Shown: positions 55,901 to 64,000 of the stretch, piece by piece
Layout of the letters: every line of letters starts with the position of its first letter
How positions within the stretch are numbered: the first letter of the stretch is position 1
Source of the DNA: Chiridota heheva
Lineage: Eukaryota; Echinodermata; Holothuroidea; Apodida; Chiridotidae
Length of the DNA: 64,000 nt
Direction: 5' to 3'
Assembly: GCA_020152595.1 (NCBI GenBank)
Contig: JAIGNY010000458.1
Coordinates: forward strand, 82,501 to 146,500
Notes under the pieces: generated by a model
What the model was told of the DNA's origin: nothing
Seen by the model: the letters and a program-made list of their open reading frames with translations, nothing else
The model's database searches: none
Program-made: the position numbers and the translations under genes

Positions 55901-58900
55901 ATCTACCTACTGTGGTGTGCGGTTATCATACCTGCCTATAGACCACGAAGCCCTGGATTGTCAAAGGCCGTGGACATTGACTTGGTTGTCGATGTTATGT
56001 CTGTCCGTACGTCGTACCTGTGTTCTCGTCCGGGTCGTATTAAGCGTTTCGTGATAGCATTTTTACTATTATAACCGAATACGCAGGCGACGACCCGTCA
56101 TTGTAATTGTGTTTTCACTCGTCGTCGGGAGTCTACTAAAAGATAGAACTAAAATTTGACCCCTTTATTTGTATCCACACTTATATTAGGCCTACCCCAC
56201 TTATTTTACCCCAGCACACGCACTTAATTTATCTATGGCCACGGCCGATGCGGGGGCCCCAGAGGCTCGGAGCATGGGCCCTTGTATGGATGGCACAGTT
56301 CCAACTTTGACTAAGGTCATCGGTGCCCTGACCCCGCCTACCTCAGTTTGGATTGTTCGTTAAACTTCATATACCACCCGAAGCATATCCTGTGAAGTCG
56401 AGGAGTTGTAACATGACAGCCTTCTGGTCCGCCATTGCTCTGATGAGTTATTGCTGTGTACTTTGTACTAAAGTATATAATATAGATCGTTATTAGCTGA
56501 TTAGTGGAAGCTCATTTAGTGCAAGTGATTGGTCCAGTAAAACAGTGGAAGTTCACGGGCGCTCCAAGTTCAGCTAGATCATCGGATTTGTTCCTGGTAG
56601 AAGTTCTCCGGTATCAGCGCTCTTATTACATTATTCCCGGCATCAGTTATCGATTATAAAATTAATTTAGACATGGATGAACAAGGGCCGCAGAACATGG
56701 GGACTGGGAACGATCCTCCACATTTTACCAAATCATTGTCATTCATGCAGGAAAATTTCCCAGATATTGTCCATTTTGTTTTTATTATTAGCATTATGCT
56801 ATCCCCTCCATCTCTCCACACTTGCATCCAGCCTAAGCCTCTCCCTACGACTCTTTCCGACACAAGAAAAGTAGCGTATAGTTGTATATAATTATGTTGC
56901 CTCTCAAATTTCATGAAAGAGAATACGTTTATGTTCGATTTATCATAAGAGGATTTGCAATAAATACGTTTGCCACAGACCTATACAGTTCTAGTCTCAC
57001 TCTCTATACCCACCTTCCTTATACCATCTCCCCACCTTCCTTCCCGCCCTCTTTTACCAGCCCTCCTCAACACTGTTCCCACCCGTCATTGTTTTCAAGC
57101 CTTCTCCCAATCCTCGTTCTTCCCCCATCTCCGTCCTCGTTCTTTCCCCTATCTCCGTCCTCGTTCTTTCCCCTATCCCCGTCCTCGTTCTTTCCCCCAT
57201 CCTCGTCCTCGTTTTTATCCCCATCTCCGTTCTCGTTCTTTCCCCCATCCCCGTCCTCGTTCTTTCCCCATCCCCGTCCTCGTTCCTTCCCCCATCCCCG
57301 TCCTCGTTCCTTCCCTTATCCCCGTCCTTGTTCTTTCCCCATCCCTATCCTTGTTCTTTCCCCATCCCCATCCTCGTTCTTTCCCCCATCTCCGTCCTCG
57401 TTCTTTCCCCATCCCCGTCCTCGTTCTTTCCCCATCCCCGTCCTCGTTCTTTCCCCATCCCCGTCCTCGTTCTTTCCCCTATCCCCGTCCTCGTTCTATC
57501 CATCCCCGTCCTCGTTCTTTCCCCTTATCCCCGTCCTTGTTCCTTCCTCCATCCCCGTCCTCGTTCTTTGTCCCATCCCCGTCCTCGTTCTTTCCCCTAT
57601 CCCCGTCCTCGTTCTTTCCCCTATCCCCGTCCTTGTTCTTTCCCCATCCCCGTCCTCGTTATATCCCCTGTCCCCGTCCTCGTTCTTTCCTGTATCCCCG
57701 TCCTCGTTCTTTCCCCCATCCCCGTCTTCGTTTTTTCCGCCATCCCCGTCCTCGTTCTTTCCCTCATCCCCGTCCTCGTTCTTATCCCCGTCCTCGTTCT
57801 TATCCCCGTCCTCGTTCTTGTCCTCGTTCTTTCCCCATCCCTGTCCTTCTTCTTTCCCCCATCCCCGTCCTCGTTCTTTTCCCCATCCCCGTCCTCGTTC
57901 TTTTCCCCATCCCCGTCCTCGTTCTTTCCCCCATCTCCGTCCTTGTTCTTTCACCCATCCCCGTACTCGTTCTTTCCCCATCCCTGTCCTCGTTCTTTCC
58001 CCATTCCCATCCTCGTTCTTCCCCACCCCCGTCCTTGTTCTTTTCCTCATCCCCGTCCTTGCTTTTTCCCCCATCTCGTCCTTGTTCTTCCCCCATCCCC
58101 GTCTCCCACGTACTCTTGCTTTGGATATTGATCTTTACCCGTTTTTGTTCCCTTACCCTGAGTCACCAGGCCTGAGATATATGAATAAAGAAAAGATTTT
58201 CTATTTCCTCAACCATGTTTCTGTTTTTGCATTACGTTTTAGTTTATTTCAGTGCAAGATGGAGTGCTTGCCTTCTCGTGATGGCGTTCGTCAGCTCACT
58301 TTTCACTCTAGTGGTATTCTTTTACGCCGCCAAGAAGGTTCGCGAGCATAACCCGTTTGGGACCGAAAGGAGGAGGTTGATCTTGCGCTTATTCGGGCTG
58401 TTTCCGGTAAGTTACGCAGCAGACATGCTGACATGATATAAATGCAAAGTAGTACGGACGCAGTATGGAATTGTAACATGGTATGAATGTAAAATGGTAT
58501 ATGGACGCAGTATGAAAATGCAAAATGGGTATGGACGCAGTATGAAAATGTAAAATGGGTATGGACGCAGTATGAAAATGCAAAATGGTATGGATGCAGT
58601 ATGGAAATACAACATGGTATGGACGCAGCATGGAAATGCAACATGGTATGGACGTAGTATGAACATCCCAAATGGTATGGATGCAATATAGAAATGCAAA
58701 ATGGTATGGACGTAGTATGAAAATGCAGCATGATATAAATGCAGAATGGGTATGGATGCAATATTGAACTCCAAAATGGTATGAAGCAGTACGAAAATGC
58801 AAAGTGGTATTGACGCAGTATGAAAATGCAAAATTGTATGGACGCATTATTAAAATGCAAAATGGTATGGACACAGTATGAAAATGCAAAATGGTATGGA

Positions 58901-61900
58901 CGCAGTATGACAATTCAAAATGGTATGGACGCAGTACGAAAATAAAAAATGGTAAAATGCAAATTTGTATAAATGCAATATGGGGAATTGGAAGGAAGTT
59001 TAAAGTAGGATTCAGTTGTACATGGCGGTATTCTGTGTATAATCTCAACTCATTGGCGGCTGTGAGAGATTTTAATTGGAGGGAAAAACGTGATTGGAGG
59101 AGTAGGAGGGGGTGCTTTTTTATTATACATATACTTCAATTAAAAAAAAGAAACAATGATTAGCAAGTTTTGTTTTCATTTTCGGGGGGGGGTGTGCAAA
59201 ATATTTCCTTGCCCTATTACTTTGCCAGCCGCTACTGACTGGAATGTACTGCACTGCTGCACTGCTGCACTGCTGCACTACTGCACTGCTGCACTGCACT
59301 GCTGTACTTACATTGGATAGAATTGATAAACCCTTATGAAACCATGTAGAGACATATAAAGTTGTATATCGTATATTGAGCGTAAAAGAAGTCTAAAGTG
59401 CATGGTAGTCAAGTTTAAGTTAACCCGTTTTTTTAATATTATCTAAGCAAGCATTTTAAATTTCAACAGTTCGTCGCCCAACATCTGCTGCACTTGTTAA
59501 GATGTTTTAAATGATATTCACGTGTTGAAGGAAAGGTATCGTCCCATAAATATATTCAGAAGTAAACACCGCCGTGCTGGTAACGTCACTTCCGGTTTTT
59601 AATTTTCCTCACTGATTAGCGAAAAATCTGTGAATGTTATCGATGACACATCCGCCAGACCGAATATGTGTTATCGATAACATCACAGATTTCTCACAAT
59701 CAATAAGGAATTTGAAACCCGGAAGTGACGTTACCAGCACGGCGGCGTTCACTTCTGAATTTATATATGAGACTATACATTTCCTTTAAATGACTTAGTG
59801 TTTAAGAGCTGTATATTATAGCTAATATGTCCTGCAATAGTAATTGGCATTTTGCATTAGATTTCCTAACTTATAACTATTCAAAAATATATGCATTTTA
59901 CAGTGTGTAAATTTTGTCGCTTTCACACGGTGATATATCCAAAACATTTTGATATCGTATGCAATGATCCAGTTGATCATGAAAATCGCCGTTCTGAATT
60001 ATTCAGTTTCCCTCTAAACTAGCAATTTAAAAGGAGAATTCGCTTAACGAATGCATTGTTTTAATTTCCATTTCTCCCTTGAACGAAATCGAGATGGATT
60101 TTTGTTGCAGTTTTGTATCTTTCTAAACATGGGAGGGAAATTTTCTCCGAAAGTGTGTATGTGTGTTGGGGGGGGGTGGCAAAGTCACAAAATAAAATTC
60201 GCCTACGGAAAGTGGAGGAGAAACCATTAAATCACTAAGATACCAACAACAAAAATCACCATGCAAAATAAATATGGAAAAATTGGCGGGGAAAGAAAAG
60301 GGGGGGTTCCCTCTTGCGCCCCCAAATCGCGCCGATGGTTATAAACTTAAGAACTTTGCAATTTTTATCGACGTTGCTTGGCGGCCTCCAGTTCATTAAA
60401 AAGTCTTAATTTTAATGATCAGGTGGTCCTTAAAACTATGGTTTCTTCTGAACCTGTTGATGAAATAAACAATATAAGAATAGATTTACTAATTGACGAT
60501 TGATGACATCCCCTATTCACTTTGTCTGCGCACGTAACATCCGGGAGATGACGTCATTTTCTGGAGTGAAAACAAACCTTTGCGCGATACATGTGGGCAA
60601 GTTTGTATGCGTTTTCTGTGTGCGTACCGTATGGCATGTAAACAAACGCAGCTGATCGCTTTGTTTTCGCTCCAATGCGGGTGAATGCGCGGCGGTTGCC
60701 ATTTGGTCTGATGAGCTCAGGTCACATTTCCGACCAAACGAATACCCGCCCTTTGTATATACGGTACTGTGACATATTACGTAATATATGAATATCTCTC
60801 ATTGCAGGTATTTTCTGTGACGTCAGTTTGCGGCATCGTCGCCCCTCGAGCTTCGTTCATCGTAGAGTGGGCCTCTAGCGTGTAAGTTCCAACTGAATCT
60901 TTAAGTTAAATGAGACAGATTTAGCCTTTTCAAAGCGGGCGGGAGCATCCAATTGAGAATTTTCCTAACAAGTGGGGTAGAACTCTAAAAATTTTCTTAA
61001 AAAAAAAAAAAGCGGAAGCATGCAAAAATTTCCACCTAAAAGGGGTGGGGTTTGTATCCACCCATGGGTGTGGCCAGCAGGGAGTTCGACAGAGTCGTTC
61101 GACAGTCCCCCCCACCCTCCACCTCTCCCCCTCCCTTCCTCCTCCACCACCCCCACCCCACCCCCTCTCCCCCTAAAAAGTATAATCATGGTATAACAGA
61201 CCAGAAAATATATTTTTAAGGTCTAAATATTTCCCTCTGCGACCTCCCTCTCCAATTCTAAAGGCTGGCTACCGCCTTGATATAGGTGTGGCGAAAGGCC
61301 ATCATTTCACAATAGTTCTACGCCAATCGCGTGGCAAAACCAGCGTCATGTGACAATCAAAACCCGTCAAAACAATCTCTGAATTCAAACATGTTGAGAG
61401 CATGCGTGATTAGAAGGACGCACGTCAGAGTCGGCAGTTCTCTTATTGACAAGCTGGGTTCGAATTTATAGCCGAGCTAAAGATAACATTTTATTTGATA
61501 AACCACGATGTTTTAGTAAGCTGACCTGCCTAGGAAAAAAACAAAATAAGCAAGTATTTTGCGATTTTTATCGATCTTATTCGGATTAATCTTAAATGCA
61601 ATACACTGTATTACATTATATAATGACTATTGTTCTTGAGCCAGATTGGATTTTTCCTGTTTGAATACCCTTTCAAACATTGAAAAACTTTTCTTTAAAC
61701 AATATATATCTGAATTTTTCATTATAGAGAACTTCACAAAAATAAAAGACGAACATTGTGAAATTTCACGCGCTTCGTGCGCATACACTATAATCTGGAT
61801 TATCTCTATGATACAATACATTTTCAAATATCAGGCATCAATTTGCATATTTTATGCAAATTTTGTGATGTATTAAAGGGCGACCTTGGTATTTTCTTTT

Positions 61901-63989
61901 GACGACGACGACGAGTGAACACACAATTACAATGACGGGGTCGTCGCCTGCGTATTCAGTTATGATAGTAACAATGCTATCACGAAACGCTTAATACGAC
62001 CCGGACGAAAACACAGGTACGACGTACGGACAGACATAACATCGACAACCAAGTCAATGTCCACGGCCTTTGATAACCAGTTGTGGTGCACTGGCGTGTT
62101 TACCCAATCCAGGCTTGAACCCAGGGCCTCGTGGTCTGTAGACATGTATGATAAGCGTTACACCACAGTTGGTATTTTCTTTTGTAAATCGTTGGTTTAA
62201 ATGTCTTTGATTAATTGTCATGCCGCCCCCAATAAATTTAAATCAGGAATAGACTTTCCCATCATTATCAGTGACTATAAGATTTAGGAAAGAAAATTTA
62301 AGAATGAGGTAAAGATCTTTTAACTGTCCTCCCGGTCATACATCACCAATTTTACATTAATCAAAAACTGATGAAACTTCGATCAGCCATAACTGAAAAA
62401 ACCTGCTAAAAGGGCTATTTTCATAATTACGAAAAAACCGATCTGCACAGATTTTAAGAACATGCTATACTTAGACCTTTGAAAAAAACTCAAGTTTAAG
62501 TTTTATGGATTTGAGAACTGACGGAATCATAAAGCCTCTGTGTATTATACTGCACTATCTTTCTGATTTTTTGTGAGTATCAAATTAAAGTGACATGTCT
62601 GCATGTGGCAAAGTATATCTTTGATTATCTGATTATACCATTTGAATAAAATTACATCATCAGACGGAGAGAAGTCAGATCAAATTTTGAAGGATTAGTT
62701 CAGTGGTCAATTAAGTTCATATTGTTATATGAAAGAGGATTTTAAAACAAAGAAAATGGTGAAGAACCCGTTCAAAAATCTTATTCCGTTATAGAGATAT
62801 GTAAGTTTAAAATTTGGTATTCAGGTATCATTTGTGTAGAAACGACTAAAATCAGACTAGTTCTGATGTCATAGCCTCAGATTACCTACAGCCTTTATGT
62901 ATTCTATCATATTTTGTCCTGCGATTTTGTGGCTTAAAAACCATGGGATAGGCCTATCACGGTCAAAAAAGTAGTAAAACTGAATCTAGGAAGGGTAATT
63001 ATGATATACCACTTGAAGAAAGCTTGAGGAAAATTAATTTAGATAGTGAAACAAATTAAATGAATTCTTTAAAATATATCAACAATTGTTAAGAATGTGA
63101 GGATGAAGACATAGTAGATTTCCTATAGATGTATTCACCAGTCATTTCTATACAGATAAGACAAAGCTTTAAAGTTGAATATCTCCTTAACGGAATACGA
63201 TTTTTAAAAGCTTTCTTCACCATTTTGTTTCCTTCGAAGTCCTCAGGTCTTTCATATCAGATGGATATGCTTGACCACTGAACTAATCCTTTAAGAAACA
63301 GATTGGTAAAGAAAAACGTGTGTTGATATCTCATTCCTAAGAAATTATTAAACTTAAAAGATTTTTTTTGCCCGCATGGAAATAACTTTTGTACCGAGTC
63401 TAAGTCATCATTATGATGTCATCCCAGCACTTCCTCTATTTATCTTGATGTGTTTCTTTGAAAATTGATTCCAATTTTTCATAATTCAAATATAAGTTAG
63501 AAGAACAGATTAGAAAATATTTTTGAATTTCATTATTTACTATTCTTAATAACTTTTAAAGAATAAAATGTTCCCAATCATTTAGAAAATACAAAATTTC
63601 TTTTCAAAGAAATACATAAAGAATAGTACACTGAGTGTTGTGATGTCATCATAATGATGACGTAGACTCATACCAACAAATCTATTTTACCTATTTACGC
63701 ATCTTTAAAATTCAATAACTTCTTATAGGAATAAGAAATTAACTCCTCTATTAAATATTAAAATGAAATTTCATGGGAATATTCTTTTCATCTCATCAAC
63801 AATGCCTTTCATTTGTTTCTATTAATAGATATCTGGCGGTTGCCTTGTATTCATTTTGCGGCTGCTCATTGTCTACTATGGAGGCTATGCGGCTATGATC
63901 ACCACCCTAAGTAACACAAAGGTGTCGTTCGCGCAAGCGCCGCTGTTCTGCTGGTGTAAATGCTGCTGGCCGCCGGGATACATCACCGA
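52855..63989 (+). CDS. SLC51A: SLC51A-like (organic solute transporter alpha) gene, 5' part, four exons
   Basis: Recognised exons are 52855-52939, 58243-58406, 60808-60881 and 63829-63989; the rest lies beyond the window. The product begins MDEEITSSSTNVSDG, with an N-glycosylation sequon (Asn11) in a short outer N-terminus. It continues with membrane segment 1 (LVMAFVSSLFTLVVFFYAA), a basic loop (KKVREHNPFGTERRR), segment 2 (LFGLFPVFSVTSVCGIVAP), the family-typical PR...VE stretch, segment 3 ending in YYGG, and a Cys-rich loop (FCWCKCCWPPGY) that matches the Cys cluster at this place in OST-alpha. About 160 residues, somewhat under half the usual 340-380. OST-alpha pairs with OST-beta as a facilitative carrier of bile acids, steroids and conjugates. 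It resembles OST-alpha more than TMEM184, because of the PR and Cys motifs. The substrate in this animal is unknown. Exon 4 has an apparent frame break. Confidence 0.83.
53472..53880. repeat. 46-bp minisatellite, about 9 copies
   Basis: Unit holds TTATCTGTATTTTTATTCAG, then GAGGGAGGCTCAGCGTATTC; one copy (near 53782) is short. In intron 1 of the SLC51A-like gene. Confidence 0.95.
54000..54190. repeat. Loose TTTTCTTCRATTTTYGG repeat
   Basis: Five or so worn units of 22-30 bp; a related patch in reverse orientation lies at 5085-5180 (GAAAATCGAAGAAAATTACC). Confidence 0.6.
54430..55330. repeat. Diverged duplicate pair, copy 1 (with array)
   Basis: Flanks of the 15-bp array match 55860-56470: TTTAAATGCATCTGCC and AAAAGATA before it, and GGCCCTTGTATAC...CCGACTTTGACT after it. 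Confidence 0.7.
54511..55076. repeat. 15-bp minisatellite, about 37 copies
   Basis: Unit CACTTATTTTACCAC; variants with GCC, CTA and a shorter unit near 54642. Frames up to 176 codons are artefacts. Confidence 0.97.
55855..56470. repeat. Diverged duplicate pair, copy 2 (SINE inserted, no array)
   Basis: Matches copy 1 on both sides, has only about three CACTTAT(TTTACC) units at 56175-56215, and holds a SINE at 55901-56127. Confidence 0.7.
55901..56127 (+). mobile_element. SINE family 1, internal deletion of the B box
   Basis: Starts ATCTACCTACTGTGGTGTGC and ends in GTCGTCG. The part from the B box to the 'ACTGG' before TTGTCAAAGGCCGTGG (about 60 nt in other copies) is missing, so it could not be transcribed by pol III. 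Confidence 0.9.
57100..58112. repeat. 24-bp CT-rich minisatellite, about 42 copies
   Basis: Unit CCCCGTCCTCGTTCTTTCCC plus CCAT, with length variants of 18-25 bp. Strand asymmetric (pyrimidine on +). All long frames here (489, 401, 267 codons on + and 192 on -) come from the array. Confidence 0.97.
58243..58406 (+). CDS. SLC51A: SLC51A-like exon 2 (TM1 and basic loop)
   Basis: With acceptor GTTTTAG at 58242, the single base from exon 1 joins in frame and gives VYFSARWSACLLVMAFVSSL, then FTLVVFFYAAKKVREHNPFG and TERRRLILRLFGLFP; donor GTAAGT, phase 0. A second acceptor (TTTCAG, exon start 58253) lies 10 bp further on, but with exon 1 it leads to TGA after nine codons, so the upstream site is preferred. 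A 24-bp array ends about 130 bp before the exon. Confidence 0.8.
58432..58985. repeat. ~29-bp minisatellite, about 18 copies
   Basis: Unit holds AAATGGTATGGACGCAGTAT then GAAAATGCA. Starts about 25 bp after the donor of SLC51A-like exon 2. Confidence 0.95.
59250..59305. repeat. Short CTGCACTG repeat
   Basis: About six units of TGCACTGC with small changes. Confidence 0.9.
59525..59789. mobile_element. Foldback family B, copy 3
   Basis: Begins GGAAAGGTATCGTCCCATAA and ends CATTTCCTTTAA; holds CACTTCCGGTTTT and CCGGAAGTGACGTTACC in the arms and GTTATCGATAACATC at the core. Confidence 0.9.
60808..60881 (+). CDS. SLC51A: SLC51A-like exon 3 (TM2, PR motif)
   Basis: The acceptor CATTGCAG is followed by VFSVTSVCGIVAPRASFIVE and WASS, with two bases of the next codon before a perfect GTAAGT donor. 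The 'PR....VE' spacing equals that of human OST-alpha. Confidence 0.85.
61901..62168 (-). mobile_element. SINE family 1, near full length, 15-bp target duplication
   Basis: Runs on the minus strand from CTGTGGTGTA through B box GGTTCAAGCC (reverse complement at 62112-62121) to a (GAC)n tail. TTGGTATTTTCTTTT occurs exactly at both borders (61886-61900 and 62169-62183), a clean LINE-type target duplication. The perfect 15-bp match suggests a recent insertion. Confidence 0.95.
62690..63294. mobile_element. Foldback family A, copy 7 (both arms present)
   Basis: Arms AAGGATTAGTTCAGTGGTCA and CCACTGAACTAATCCTTTAA; about 115-bp arms and a core with ATTTTGTCCTGCGATTTTGT. Best reference copy in the window. 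Confidence 0.9.
63829..63989 (+). CDS. SLC51A: SLC51A-like exon 4 (TM3, Cys-rich loop), frame broken
   Basis: After acceptor ATTAATAG the frame carried from exon 3 reads VYLAVALYSF, then would stop at TGA 63896-63898. The neighbouring frame continues RLLIVYYGGYAAMITTLSNT and on through FCWCKCCWPPGYITE to donor GTAAGT. One extra base near the T4 run at 63854-63857 would unite both parts and give exactly the family spacing from PR to YYGG. This is either a single-base sequence error or a real lesion. Confidence 0.82.
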
Positions 63990-64000
63990 GTAAGTTAGTA

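Larger units (their letters stand above)
60882..63828. other. Intron 3 of the SLC51A-like gene
   Basis: Holds the youngest SINE and foldback copy 7, plus CT-rich sequence at 61105-61175. No other gene signal. Confidence 0.65.

Noticed and set aside
56882..58351. A 489-codon open frame on the + strand, the longest in the window
   Set aside because: It is almost wholly the 24-bp array; frames stay open because most units are stop-free, and similar long frames exist on other frames and the other strand. The composition (Pro/Ser/Phe/Leu) just mirrors the unit.
58253..58406. Shorter version of SLC51A-like exon 2 with a one-base error to explain its frame
   Set aside because: The acceptor 10 bp upstream gives an open frame without assuming an error, so a second lesion is not needed.
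60549..60556. TGACGTCA (perfect CRE) as a promoter signal
   Set aside because: It lies inside an intron, with no nearby transcription start evidence; an 8-bp palindrome is expected by chance in a window of this size.

Overview
This is a window of animal nuclear DNA. The coding signal is a handful of short exons with GT/AG borders separated by kilobase introns, and almost everything else is AT-rich repeats, MITE-like foldback elements, tRNA-derived SINEs, LINE remains and minisatellites. The mix of repeat families and the recurring 'aggcct'-type words fit a marine invertebrate deuterostome (echinoderm-like). That placement is an impression, not a proof.

Two genes lie on the + strand. (1) NIP7, the 60S ribosome-biogenesis factor, is complete: five exons from 7081 to 38144 encode 180 residues, the family's usual length, across about 31 kb. 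(2) The first four recognised exons of an SLC51A-like gene (organic solute transporter alpha, Solute_trans_a family) run from 52855 to 63989, and the gene continues past the window. Its fourth exon carries an apparent one-base deficit that breaks the frame.

Layout: 1-7080 is upstream sequence with foldback elements. 7081-38144 is NIP7; intron 1 holds a dead LINE (8985-10825), intron 2 a nested stack of three DNA elements (14453-20105), intron 3 a split hAT-like element, a 22-bp satellite interrupted by a 4.5-kb inverted-repeat element with a broken large gene (24047-28557), a LINE 3' fragment and a 21-bp array, and intron 4 AT tracts and a SINE. 38145-52854 is intergenic and holds a nearly full-length but broken LINE (about 44650-49670, minus strand) with three later insertions. 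52855-64000 is the SLC51A-like gene; its introns hold five tandem arrays, a diverged duplicate pair, two SINEs and further foldback elements.

The best candidate for something under-described is the 24.0-28.6 kb element. It has inverted ends built from about 145-bp repeats and a decayed multi-exon-length gene of a family that I recognise as multicopy and unnamed in invertebrates. Its three acidic motifs resemble a FEN1/XPG-type nuclease core. No bacterial genes, true tRNA or rRNA genes, or CRISPR arrays were seen.
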